A stretch of DNA of 62,046 nt from JAWLHA01 sp041690535. GTDB lineage: Bacteria; Pseudomonadota; Gammaproteobacteria; Thiohalomonadales; Thiohalomonadaceae. Shown here one piece after another: positions 38,301 through 47,788 of the stretch (positions are counted from its first letter, which is position 1; each line of letters starts with the position of its first letter). The notes under the pieces are model-generated. The model ran no database searches, was not told the DNA's origin, and was given only the letters and a program-made list of their open reading frames with translations. The translations under genes and the position numbers were made by a program. Where the stretch lies: positions 1-62,046 of the forward strand of contig JAWLHA010000022.1 in assembly GCA_041690535.1 (NCBI GenBank), given 5' to 3'.

Positions 38301-38770
38301 ATGTCACCAAACACTTTTCCGTGGGGTTTAGATGATTCCCACAACACTCGTGGGCTTAGTATCATTTTTCGTGCGTTTCCGTCGACCCCCATCGTGATGA
38401 TCACCGAGCAGCATTCGGAAGAGCTGGACGTGTGGGCCCTGCGTTCCAGGGTATGGGGTTTCCTGGTCAAACCCGTTTCGGAAGAGGGGGTGATGCGCAC
38501 CCTGAACGCGCTCTACCGCGCCAGACTGATAAAGTCCGATCCGGTACGCACCATGATCGTTCCGCCGCCACCACTCCCTTCGGAAGTGCGTTTCGTCGAG
38601 CAAAGCTTGGACCGCAGCCTCCGAGAAGGGGTGATCCATCTGTAACGCAATCTGGGCAACAAGGAGTCCTAGGCGGATCTGGCGCAGCGGTGCGTCCTCT
38701 CGGCCTTCCAGTTCAGTCGTCAGTTCAAGCGGCTGTACGGCATGCCCATGGGTGACTACACCCTGTTCGA
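38301..38770 (+). pseudogene. Response regulator with AraC-type HTH, decayed
   Basis: One frame encodes the end of a receiver domain (FPSTPIVMITEQHSEELDVW, LVKPVSEEGVMRTLNALY), a linker, then TAA at 38643. Without changing frame, RNLGNKES is followed by TAG, then the first AraC-type helix-turn-helix, DLAQRCVLSAFQFSRQFKRL YGMPMGDY. The receiver's phospho-acceptor Asp part is missing and the second HTH is lost. It is a dead regulator with two in-frame stops. Bases 38771-39048 hold nothing recognisable. Confidence 0.75.
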
Positions 38771-39048
38771 GATTGACTCCCGGCAATCGCACCAGCATCG
38801 CCTTGATGGCCTCGACCCGCTCCTCTTGCCTTCCCGCTCGGTCGAGCGGGTCGCACGAAGTGCGCCCGCAGGGCCGACGCCATGGACAGCGTCGGACAGC
38901 GCCCCGTCAGAACGCGCGGATCGGCGTCCGCAGCAGAAGGGTGGTGAGAAAAGTGGGTTAGGGGGAGGATCGCGGGGTGAAGGAGCCATTAGCGCAGCTC
39001 TTGCGGCGTGTCCGGCAGGGCACCGCTCTCCAGCGGTTCGGCAGTTTG

Positions 39049-42000
39049 TTAGAGCGGCACGCCCGCGCTGTCACTACTGCGCGCGTAGCGCGTCTTTGCG
39101 GGGGCAGCTTCGAGGGCCTTGTCCTCGCTATTCGCTTCGCTCGCGGGCCCCGAGACCGTTGCGGGGTCGGGCATCTCCTGCGTGGCCGCGGCCCCGTCGG
39201 TCGCCTCCGGCTTCCGGGCCTCTTCCTGCTTCGCAGCCGCTTCGGCCCGCTTGGTTTGGGCGGCTTCCAACAAGCGCTCCAGGCGGGCGTGCACCTTCTC
39301 CAGTGCACCATTGGCATCGTGCCACCAGTCGGTTGACCAGATCCTCACGATCTCCCAGCCCAGTCCCCGCAGGACCTGCTCCCGCAGCTTGTCGCGGTCC
39401 CGGGCCGTGGCCGAGCTGTGGTAGGTTGCACCATCGCATTCGATGCCTGCCAGGTAGCGCCCCGGTGCATCCGGGTCGACCACCCCCAGATCGATCCGGA
39501 ACGAGGAGACACCCACTTGGGGGTGGACCTGCCAGCCGCGACGGGCCAGACGCTCCGCTACCGCCTGCTCGAACGGACTGTCGAAATCGCCAATGGTGCC
39601 GAACACGGCCTCCGCAAGCGCCCGGGGCCCTCGCTCGGCAAACTCCAGGAAGTGCTTCAGGTCGCGCACCCCCTCGGCCTTGGTGCGGGCGAGATCGATC
39701 TGCTCCGGCTTGAGGCTGGAGAAGACGCGCAACTCGTGACGGGCACGGGTGACCGCCACGTTCAGGCGCCGCTCTCCCCCATCCCGATTCATGGGGCCGA
39801 AGTTCATGGAGATGGCCCCGGCGCGGTCAGGACCAAAGGTAATAGAGAAATAGATGATGTCGCGCTCGTCACCCTGGACGCTCTCCAGGTTTTTGACGAA
39901 CACCGGCTCGAGGGCATCCTCCGCGAACCAGGGCTCGAGGGCGGGGTCCTTGCGCCGCTCCTCATCCAGCAGATCCTCGATGAGGCGCTGCTGTTCGGAG
40001 TTGAATGTCACAACACCCACCGTCAAATTCGAGGCCCGGAAGGCGGGATCCTTCAGTCGGGCGACGATGTCCGCCACCACCGCCTTCGCCTCCGGCTGGT
40101 TGATGCGGGCCCCGCCTTTTTCGTAAACCCCGTGCTCCACGAAGGTGAAGTTGACCGCCCGATCGTCGGTGACCGGGGAGGGAAACGTCACCAGGCCACC
40201 GCCATAGTAGCGGTGGTTGGAGAAGGCGATCAGGCTCTCGTGCCTGCTGCGGTAGTGCCAGGAGAGCCCCAGGGTGGGCAGGTTGGCGCCCAGACATTCA
40301 TCAAGGATGCTCTCCAGATCGCCTTCCACATCCTCTTCGTCGAGATCGGATTCGGCGCGGTCAAAGAAACTGGTGGGCGGCAGCTGCTTCGGATCGCCCA
40401 CCATCACCACCTGTTTGCCCCGAGCGATGGCGCCGATGGCATCCCACACCGGGATCTGGGAGGCCTCGTCGAAGACAACCACATCGAAGAGTGCGGTCTC
40501 GGCCGAAAGGTACTGGGCGATGGAGAGGGGGCTCATCAACAGACAGGGGGCGAGCCGGGTGATGGTGTTGGGGATGCGGTTCATGAGCTCGCGCAGCGGC
40601 AGGTGGCGCTTTCTCTTCTGCATCTCACGGCGCAGGATGCCCCACTCGGAGTTTCGCCCCACGCTCTCCTGATCCGGCAGGTCTGCACAGAGGCCGGCCC
40701 GGACATAGGCACGGGTCAGCGCGGTAAAGTGCTCATCCAGCGCCTTGAAATCGGCGATGCGTTTCTCATGTTCGGCCGAGACGAAATTACGCAGCACCTC
40801 GTCGCCGTCCACCACGGCATTGAGCCACCAGCGGCAGTAGTCGGTATCGAAGTATTCACGCACGCGACCGAGCGGCACGCTGCCTGTTTCGACGCCCTCA
40901 ACCAGGGGCGCGAGTCCTTTCCCGATGGCCTCGCTTCGCGCTTTGCGCCAGGCACACCACGCGTGCAGTTTCGGCTCCAGGGCGACGATCTGCCGACAGA
41001 GGCCGATCAGCTCAGCGGGGGTCCCGTCAACCGCTGCCGTTGCATCCCCCCCGATCCCCGCCCGTGCGGCGAACTCATCCTGTGCGTGCTGAAACGCCGC
41101 CAGGGCGTGGAGCAATGCCGTTCCGGCCCCCGCGACGGGACCGCCGGGCCCCAACAGCAGGTTGCCGTCGCCCAGCAACGCCTCCAGGGGCGCCTTCACC
41201 GCCGCCAGCGCTTCCGGCGTGGAGGCCAGCCCGCCGAGAGCCGCGGCAATTCCCTTTTGGAACGCCAGCGCCTTCACCACCTCGTCGCGGCGGCTCCTCA
41301 GTCCGGCCCACAGCCCATCACTCCTGGCACTCAGCCCCTCCAGTTGGGCGATCCGATCCCGCAATGCCTTCAATGCCCTAAGCCGCTCGATGTCGGCACC
41401 GGGCTCCGGGATCTCCTTCGCCGCGGTGGCCTGTGAAAGTGCCTTCCGCACACCTCGGCGAATCAGCCACGCCTGCAGAAACCACGCATTCTCCGCTGCG
41501 GTCCACGCCCCCTGCAGCCCCGCGAGGTCGAGCGCCAGGGCATCATCCCGATACTCCACCGAGAGCTGCGCGCGCGTGCTCTGATAGCTCTCCTGAAGCG
41601 CCAGCCCTTTCAGGAGCGCCTCGGCGATGGCGTTGGCATCGGGGCGCAGGACAAACCGCCACGCCTTCCCCGACGCCTTGGGGAGTTCCTGTGCGAGTGC
41701 CCCCAGGCTGTTGCGGGTGCGGCGATCGTAGGTCAGTTCCGGCAGGCCGACGGCATGGCGGAAGGCCTCGGCGGCCTGCTGGAGCGCCTCGGCGCGGGGG
41801 ACCAGGGTGCGGGCGGCGTTCACCAGGGCCTGCTGCCAGGTGGCGGACCACTCGTCGTGGGCGATGAGCGCCAGCGGGCTGTCGGAGATCTGCCCCACCT
41901 CCCGGGCATTGACCTCCAGCCGTTCCGCCAGGTCGCGCAGCCCCTCCAGCGCCGCGACGTCGTGGGCGTCGGCAGAGGGCCAGGCAAGGCCGAGCGCCGG

Positions 42001-44466
42001 CAGACCCGCGCCACCGACCACCCGCCCGATGGCCCCGTAGGCGGTCAGACCGTTGCGACGCCGCTTGTGCAGGCGCGTAACGAAGGTATTGAGCTGCTCT
42101 CGCAACCCCTGCAAACGGTGGGCCTCTCTTCTCCACTCTTCGGCGTCGATGCCCCCTTTGGCTCCCCAGGCCCGCCCCAATTGCTGGAGGATGTCTGTCT
42201 TCCGCGCCTTGCTGGAGTGCACCTCCAGGCAAAACTCGCCGAGCCCCACATCGCGCAGGCGCCGGTGGACCACATCGAGGGCCGCGATTTTCTCGGCCAC
42301 AAACAGGACCGTCTTCCTCTCCGCCAGGCACTGGGCAATGAGATTGGCGATGGTCTGGCTCTTGCCTGTCCCCGGGGGGCCCACCAGCACGTAGTCCTTC
42401 CCCTTGGCGGCAGCCATCACGGCGGAAAGCTGCGAGGAGTCCGCGGGCAGTGGGCAGAACGTCTGCTCGGGACCGTGGGTGGCATCCAGCGTGCGCGGTT
42501 CCGGAAAGGGGACGCCACTGGGATACGGCTCGCGCGGCGTATCGATGAGGTGGCGCACAACGGCGCTCTGCTTCAACTGCTCGGTCCGGTCGACCAGATC
42601 TTTCCACATCAGGTATTTGGCGAAGGAGAAGGTGGAGAGCACCACCTCCTCCACCACCTCCCACCCCCTGATCTCCTTGACGGCCTGCGAAACCGCCCGC
42701 CAGATCCCTTCAACATCCAACCCGCTCTCATCCTTCGGCAACGCCCCCTCGGCCACCGGGATGGTCAGCTTGTAGTCCTGGCGCAGCATCTCCAGCAGCG
42801 TCGGGTTGAATCGCGGCTCATCATCATGAAGGGCCAGGGTGAAGCCCGATCGGACGCTTTTGCGGGTGAGGGTCACCGGGATGAGGATGAGCGGTGCGCG
42901 GTAGCGCTTGTCATCTTTACTGTCGCGGCTCCAGGAGAGAAAACCGAGCGCCAGGAAGAGTGTGTTGGCACCGCCGTCCTGAAGGGTGGCCCGTGCGGAG
43001 CGGTAGAGGTCGATCAAGCGGGCATCGAGCTCCTCATCGTCCAGGGGGACGAACACCTCTCGCCGCTGCAGTGCATCCAGCGCATGCGCCCGGCGCAGAT
43101 CCTCTTTCGTGCGTGACTCGTGGATGGCCTGGCTGCGAAGATCCGCCCCCTCCATCAGCACGGGCCGCGGCCGCAGTTTCAGCGTCTGCCCCTCGCCCAA
43201 GAGATCCTCCAGCCGCCCGGGATCTGGGGCATCGAGCCGAAGGGCCCGCTTGGTGGCCTTGAAGTTGAGCAGGCTGTTCCGCAGCGAAAGGTCGAGGAGT
43301 TTGCGCTGCCAGCGGTGCAGGCGATCTTCCGGCCCGGCTTCTCCCTCCCCCTCCGGCACGGTGGTCTCCTCCGGCAGGTTCGGTGCCTCGTCAAGCGCCA
43401 ACTCGGCGGCTTGCGGGGAGTCGGGGCTCGGCGGGGGCGCCGCGGCTTCGGCACTGGCCAGCGGCTTGATCCGCTGCATCCGCGCCCGGCGTATATCCAC
43501 GGCCAGTTCAAAGGTGTCCTCCCCCGCTTCGGCGATCTGCTGGGCTCCTCTCTCCACGGCAGAGCTGAAGCGGGCGACGGGATGCTGGGTCAGGAGCGTC
43601 GTCTCGAACAGCACGAGCTCTTTCAGCCGCTCCCGTTTGCGAAGGGCGGTGATGTCGTCGACGACCGCGGTCGCGAACTCCTCCGCCTTGAGCCACACCC
43701 CGGCGAGGGCGTGCCCTTTGGTCAAGACGATGAGGGGATTCAACCCGCACTGCTCCAATGCAGCGCAGGCGAGCAGCGTGGTATCGAGGCAGGTGGCCAG
43801 CCCCGATTCGGCTATTTGCGCCGGACCCCGGATCTTCTGCCCCGACTGCTCGAAGCTGGCGGGGGGCAGCGCATAGTCGAGCTTGAGGGTGGCGATGGCC
43901 GACCAGATGGCGGATGTCAGCTCCCAGGCGCGCTTTGCTCCGCCGGCATATCCATCCAGCGCAGCGCTCTTGCCGTATTTCTTCAGGATCCCGGCGGCCG
44001 TTTTCAGGATGCGTTCAACGGCCGGTTCGTTCGGTTGAACGAAGGCGGCGACCATCTCCGGCATGTGGCCGATGCCGCCCCACTGGTTACGGGGCAACAA
44101 CTCCACCGCCACCTCCCGGCGGGCAAGTTGCGCGCCGCCGCAGTCCACGACGAAACTGACCCGGGCGGATTCGGACTCCGTCAGGCGATTCAGAAGCGCG
44201 CCATCCAGGGTGAGGTCGAGGTCGGTGAGGTGGTAGCGCTGCCCGGCCCCAATGGCGTCGATCCGCCAGCGCTTTTCGCAAAGGAAGGCCGGTTCGGAGC
44301 GGAGTATCAGCTCGACCAGCGACAACGTCTGCTGCGTTTCGTTGACAATCGCCAACTCGCGCACCGCGGGGACCGCATTCTGATGGAAGGCGAGGTTGAT
44401 CTTCGGCGTCAGCACCGCCTCCACACGGAGTTGCGGCTCGGTTGGGTGATTGTCGGTAGCTTCCAT
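39049..44466 (-). CDS. Giant DUF4011-type helicase with C-terminal nuclease domain
   Basis: 1805 residues. About 200-280 shows a transglutaminase-like stretch (GLATCLDTTLLACAALEQCG ... GHALAGVW). DUF4011 lies near 385-460 (RWQRKLLDLSLRNSLLNFKA). Superfamily 1 helicase Walker A is near 694 (VLVGPPGTGKSQTIANLI), Walker B near 1329 (VVVFDEASQIPVWDAIGAIA), and motif VI in RRLNVAVTRARHELRVFSS. Near 1630-1710 is a PD-(D/E)XK/Vsr-like fold (FRIDLGVVD, LAGIECDGATYHSS). A GGAG site precedes ATG. Such giants are frequent in defence islands; an anti-phage or repair role is inferred. Confidence 0.85.
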   Translation of the reverse strand: MEATDNHPTEPQLRVEAVLTPKINLAFHQNAVPAVRELAIVNETQQTLSLVELILRSEPAFLCEKRWRIDAIGAGQRYHLTDLDLTLDGALLNRLTESESARVSFVVDCGGAQLARREVAVELLPRNQWGGIGHMPEMVAAFVQPNEPAVERILKTAAGILKKYGKSAALDGYAGGAKRAWELTSAIWSAIATLKLDYALPPASFEQSGQKIRGPAQIAESGLATCLDTTLLACAALEQCGLNPLIVLTKGHALAGVWLKAEEFATAVVDDITALRKRERLKELVLFETTLLTQHPVARFSSAVERGAQQIAEAGEDTFELAVDIRRARMQRIKPLASAEAAAPPPSPDSPQAAELALDEAPNLPEETTVPEGEGEAGPEDRLHRWQRKLLDLSLRNSLLNFKATKRALRLDAPDPGRLEDLLGEGQTLKLRPRPVLMEGADLRSQAIHESRTKEDLRRAHALDALQRREVFVPLDDEELDARLIDLYRSARATLQDGGANTLFLALGFLSWSRDSKDDKRYRAPLILIPVTLTRKSVRSGFTLALHDDEPRFNPTLLEMLRQDYKLTIPVAEGALPKDESGLDVEGIWRAVSQAVKEIRGWEVVEEVVLSTFSFAKYLMWKDLVDRTEQLKQSAVVRHLIDTPREPYPSGVPFPEPRTLDATHGPEQTFCPLPADSSQLSAVMAAAKGKDYVLVGPPGTGKSQTIANLIAQCLAERKTVLFVAEKIAALDVVHRRLRDVGLGEFCLEVHSSKARKTDILQQLGRAWGAKGGIDAEEWRREAHRLQGLREQLNTFVTRLHKRRRNGLTAYGAIGRVVGGAGLPALGLAWPSADAHDVAALEGLRDLAERLEVNAREVGQISDSPLALIAHDEWSATWQQALVNAARTLVPRAEALQQAAEAFRHAVGLPELTYDRRTRNSLGALAQELPKASGKAWRFVLRPDANAIAEALLKGLALQESYQSTRAQLSVEYRDDALALDLAGLQGAWTAAENAWFLQAWLIRRGVRKALSQATAAKEIPEPGADIERLRALKALRDRIAQLEGLSARSDGLWAGLRSRRDEVVKALAFQKGIAAALGGLASTPEALAAVKAPLEALLGDGNLLLGPGGPVAGAGTALLHALAAFQHAQDEFAARAGIGGDATAAVDGTPAELIGLCRQIVALEPKLHAWCAWRKARSEAIGKGLAPLVEGVETGSVPLGRVREYFDTDYCRWWLNAVVDGDEVLRNFVSAEHEKRIADFKALDEHFTALTRAYVRAGLCADLPDQESVGRNSEWGILRREMQKRKRHLPLRELMNRIPNTITRLAPCLLMSPLSIAQYLSAETALFDVVVFDEASQIPVWDAIGAIARGKQVVMVGDPKQLPPTSFFDRAESDLDEEDVEGDLESILDECLGANLPTLGLSWHYRSRHESLIAFSNHRYYGGGLVTFPSPVTDDRAVNFTFVEHGVYEKGGARINQPEAKAVVADIVARLKDPAFRASNLTVGVVTFNSEQQRLIEDLLDEERRKDPALEPWFAEDALEPVFVKNLESVQGDERDIIYFSITFGPDRAGAISMNFGPMNRDGGERRLNVAVTRARHELRVFSSLKPEQIDLARTKAEGVRDLKHFLEFAERGPRALAEAVFGTIGDFDSPFEQAVAERLARRGWQVHPQVGVSSFRIDLGVVDPDAPGRYLAGIECDGATYHSSATARDRDKLREQVLRGLGWEIVRIWSTDWWHDANGALEKVHARLERLLEAAQTKRAEAAAKQEEARKPEATDGAAATQEMPDPATVSGPASEANSEDKALEAAPAKTRYARSSDSAGVPL

Positions 44467-44584
44467 CGTCTCCTTCCCTGCGCCAGGGGCCTAACACCTG
44501 CCGCCTCACGTTCTTCCGGGCGCCTCGTGGACTCAGGAGGATATCAGCTTGTCTGGCGAGTGGAAACGCGCCGGCCTCGAGGGT

Positions 44585-44750
44585 CAGAGTAAACGCATAC
44601 TTACCCAAGAGCGATGTAAGTCCTTGAAAGCAGGTCGTCGGCCGCATGGACGCGGCCGTCGAGCGTACAGGGATGGATTCACAGCGTACCTGCTTTCAAG
44701 GACTTGCATCGCTCACAGCACGGCCGTGATGTAAGTATGCGTTTACCCTG
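44585..44750. mobile_element. MITE family B, full copy
   Basis: 166 bp, starting CAGAGTAAACGCATACTTAC and ending GTAAGTATGCGTTTACCCTG. Inner arms GATGTAAGTCCTTGAAAGCA and TGCTTTCAAGGACTTGCATC surround a GC-rich centre. The flanks CCTCGAGGGT and CCCCCAGAGG do not match, so the target duplication has been lost or rearranged. Confidence 0.88.
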
Positions 44751-44849
44751 CCCCCAGAGGCGCTCTCCTTTAAAAGAGGGCTGTCGTATGATGCGGATCG
44801 GCGACATTCACAAGCGTAAGAATAACGAGAAGTAAGACGGAGCCTACCC

Positions 44850-46556
44850 ATGCCCTCGCAGCCACCCCCCTTGGCCACGCTCATCTGTTCCCTATTGCGC
44901 CCGACGAGCCGATACGTACTCCTGATACCCGCGGCACTGGGCGGGTGCGGGGGCGGAGGTGATGACACGGGCACGGCGACCCCGCTTAGCGTTGACCAGG
45001 CGGCTCCGGTGATGGCCCAGCAGCTCGAGTCCGTGAGGAAAGGGGTGGAGGTGCAGGTCGGCTTTTCGGCGCTGATAACGATCACCTGCGACAACCTTGG
45101 GACCTGGTCCGTCTCGGGGGTCGACCGGCTCGTCTGCCAAATCTACGACGCGGACGGCGCCGAGGGCGTCCCCCACCTCTCCCCGGACGGCGTGGACCTG
45201 GTGTCGCGGGTGCCGAGCGGCGATTCGAGTGCGGTGCTGGCCGCGGCGGATGCGGACCTGCAAGGGGCTGCCTGGGCGCCGCTGCTCAAGAGTACCGTGC
45301 TGGACCTTGGCGACTTCAACCTGGGTGCGACCATTTCGGGCCAGTTCACGCTCCAGGGCGGTGACGGAATGCAGATCGGTGGCAGCTGCGCCATCGTCGA
45401 CAGCGAGGGCAATACCGACGCGACGGCGACCCTGAACCGCGATGCCATTGAGGGGCGGGAGGCGACGCTTACTTTCGGTGACGCAAGGGGCTTTGGACTG
45501 ACGGAGGGGCAGTACAGCCTCGATTGCACCTTCACCGAAGGGGAAGCGAGCAACACCATCGAGAATGCCGGTGGGTTCCAGGTGCTCTACAACAACACGG
45601 CGCCGACCGCCCCAAGTGGCGTGGTGTTGGTCGATGAAGCCAGTCTATTGGTCGACCCGAACGGCAATATTCGGGATATCAACGGCAGCGACTTCTGCGT
45701 GCGCTATACGCAGCCGGGTACCGATGCCGAGGATCCCCTGCTCGGGCAGTCGGTCACCACGGAAGGATTCTATACTGCCGGCGGCATCGAGTACGGCCCG
45801 GTGGTCCTCGCCGGAGAGAGCAGCTACTGCATCGACGTTGGCAGCGCCGGCGGCCAGCACGTCAACGCGGGTTTCAAAAGCAAGGACTCCCAAGGCGCCT
45901 ACAGCGCGCTGGCCGCGGTGCTGCGCCGCATCGATGCCAACGAGGCACCGACCCCGTCCAACGCCGGGGATTTCGACGGTAGCGGCAGCTACAGTTGCGA
46001 CGAGGGTAACTGCAACTTCCCGACACTGACCGGCCCCACCTACAGCGATCCGGAAGGTGACGCAGTCACCACCACCTACTATCAGGACGGGACGGCCGTC
46101 GGCACCGGTTCGAGCTATACACCGTCCGGGCTGACCGAAGGCGCTTACCGCCTGAGTGCCAAGGGGACGGACGCCTACGGGGCGACCAGCATATTGAGCG
46201 CCAGCTACACCCTCACCGTGGGCAGACCCAACACCGCGCCGAGCTACGCCTCCGGCAGCTTCCCCGGAAGCTACGCCTGCACCGAGGGCTCGTGCAACTT
46301 CCCGACGCTCCAGGTCACCAGCTGCTCCGATGCGGAGGAGGACCGCACCACAGCCAGGATTTACCTCGAAGCGACCCAAGTGGCCGAAGGGGCGCTGACG
46401 CTCTCGTACACGCCGAGCGCGCTTCCCCCCGGGACTTATCACTTCTATGGAGCCTGCGTGGACGAGCATGAGGCCGAAGGGGACAAAAGTTCGGCCTACT
46501 CCGTGACCGTCAGTGCCGCTCCCGGGGGGGGCGGCGACGACGGCGGTCCTCCGTGA
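44850..46556 (+). CDS. Lipoprotein with duplicated Cys-containing module
   Basis: 568 residues. The N-terminal LLIPAALGGCGGGGDD has a lipobox-like end followed by the Gly-rich linker usual for surface lipoproteins. Cys residues recur in pairs through the protein. Two C-terminal modules repeat SGSYSCDEGNCNFPTL and PGSYACTEGSCNFPTL, each followed by a SDxEGD-like and a SYTPSxLxxGxY segment, as in Ig-like or PKD-type folds with a disulfide. An ACGGAG ribosome site precedes ATG. It would face the periplasm or the cell surface. I recognise no named family. Confidence 0.65.
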   Translation: MPSQPPPLATLICSLLRPTSRYVLLIPAALGGCGGGGDDTGTATPLSVDQAAPVMAQQLESVRKGVEVQVGFSALITITCDNLGTWSVSGVDRLVCQIYDADGAEGVPHLSPDGVDLVSRVPSGDSSAVLAAADADLQGAAWAPLLKSTVLDLGDFNLGATISGQFTLQGGDGMQIGGSCAIVDSEGNTDATATLNRDAIEGREATLTFGDARGFGLTEGQYSLDCTFTEGEASNTIENAGGFQVLYNNTAPTAPSGVVLVDEASLLVDPNGNIRDINGSDFCVRYTQPGTDAEDPLLGQSVTTEGFYTAGGIEYGPVVLAGESSYCIDVGSAGGQHVNAGFKSKDSQGAYSALAAVLRRIDANEAPTPSNAGDFDGSGSYSCDEGNCNFPTLTGPTYSDPEGDAVTTTYYQDGTAVGTGSSYTPSGLTEGAYRLSAKGTDAYGATSILSASYTLTVGRPNTAPSYASGSFPGSYACTEGSCNFPTLQVTSCSDAEEDRTTARIYLEATQVAEGALTLSYTPSALPPGTYHFYGACVDEHEAEGDKSSAYSVTVSAAPGGGGDDGGPP

Positions 46557-46720
46557 AGGTTTTTCCCCGGACCTCGGCCCATGCTCGGATTTTCCCGCCC
46601 GGATTTTTGCGCCTCCCACCTCAGGCGCTCACGAACGGCACAGGAAATTCGTCATCCCCAGGAAGGAAATTCGTCATCCCGGCGAAAAAGATCCGTTCAT
46701 CCCGGCGAAAAAAAAAATCC

Positions 46721-46793
46721 GTCATCCCCGCGAAGGCGGGGATCCAGTGGGGCGTGCTTCTGTTCACTGGATTCCCGCCTACGCGGGAATGAC
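46721..46793. repeat. GTCATCCCCGCG hairpin unit 1
   Basis: GTCATCCCCGCGAAGGCGGG ... CCCGCCTACGCGGGAATGAC, 73 bases, preceded by three short CGTCATCCCGGCGAAA-like words. The 653-base gap 46557-47209 contains only these repeats and no gene. Confidence 0.85.
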
Positions 46794-46893
46794 GGAAGGG
46801 GTGAGTCGTTGCGCATTTTCTTCAAAGCGATGGGCACAGGGCTGTTGTGCTCAATCCCGGCGAAAGAAATCCGTCATCCCGGCGAAAGAATCC

Positions 46894-46966
46894 GTCATCC
46901 CCGCGAAGGCGGGGATCCAGTGGGGCGTGCGCCTGTTCGCTGGATTCCCGCCTTCGCGGGAATGAC
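46894..46966. repeat. GTCATCCCCGCG hairpin unit 2
   Basis: Nearly identical to the unit at 46721, offset by 173 bases, again preceded by ATCCCGGCGAAAGAA words. The two look like a local duplication of a block of about 170 bases. Confidence 0.85.
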
Positions 46967-47209
46967 GGAGGCGCACTCACTGCAAAGGGCTTTTTTGGGG
47001 AGGAGGGTATAGCCCTGCAAATACAGGAAGGTAAGTTGAGGGGGCGGCCATATCCTGCGCTATCACCACGCGAATTCATTCGCTGCCGGAATGGCTGCCG
47101 TATAGGCTCTGGCCCAGGTCTTCCGAGAACGCTGGCGGCATGCGCGATGACGCGCCTAGGAAGGGCTTGGCATGTGCCGACACGACATCCGAACGCGATT
47201 TGCCGAACC

Positions 47210-47761
47210 ATGACAACATATATCATCTCAGACACGCACTTCGGCCATCACCATATGGCAACAAAATTCCGCGGGTTCGATTCCGTCGAGGCCCATGACG
47301 CCGCTCTGATCGCACTTTGGAACCTGCGGGTGCGCCGGAAGGACACGGTTTGGCTCCTGGGGGACGTAGCCTTCGGCACCGGCATTCTGAACCGGGTATT
47401 GCCGCAGCTCAACGGCCACAAGAAACTGCTCCTGGGCAATCACGATCAATCCGGGATCGGCGTATACGCGAACCACTTCGGCACCATACGCGGGTCAGTC
47501 GAGTTGGAACACCCGACGCTTGGCCGCATATTGCTCAGCCACTATCCGGTGCATCCTCAGGAGCTCAACTACGGGATTGAGGTCAATGTGCATGGCCACA
47601 TCCACGACCCCCGTCTGAATCTGGGAGGCAAATACCTCAACGTGAACGCCGATGTCCTGCCGTGCCAGTGGGAGCCTTTCCCCTGGGGCGAGCTGAACAA
47701 GCTTTGGAACGCTCAGCAACGGGCAAACCATCCAGCGATGTCCGGCAGCGACGACCAGTAA
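47210..47761 (+). CDS. Small calcineurin-like metallophosphoesterase
   Basis: A 183-residue phosphoesterase. The metal motifs are all visible: ISDTHFGHHHMATKF, VWLLGDVAFG, KKLLLGNHDQSG, LSHYPVH and VNVHGHIHDPRL. This single-domain group hydrolyses phosphodiesters or phosphomonoesters with two metal ions. The start at ATG 47210 is chosen because MTTYIISDTHFG is the standard beginning; upstream frame is repeat DNA. It is convergent with the LeuRS-C-like gene, 27 bases away. Substrate is unknown. Confidence 0.88.
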   Translation: MTTYIISDTHFGHHHMATKFRGFDSVEAHDAALIALWNLRVRRKDTVWLLGDVAFGTGILNRVLPQLNGHKKLLLGNHDQSGIGVYANHFGTIRGSVELEHPTLGRILLSHYPVHPQELNYGIEVNVHGHIHDPRLNLGGKYLNVNADVLPCQWEPFPWGELNKLWNAQQRANHPAMSGSDDQ

Positions 47762-47788
47762 GCGGTCCACGCCCCGGCCTTGCGCCGG

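Noticed and set aside
46650..46970. Possible CRISPR array
   Set aside because: The units are palindromic, of unequal spacing, only two are complete, and no cas genes are present; they are dispersed hairpin repeats.
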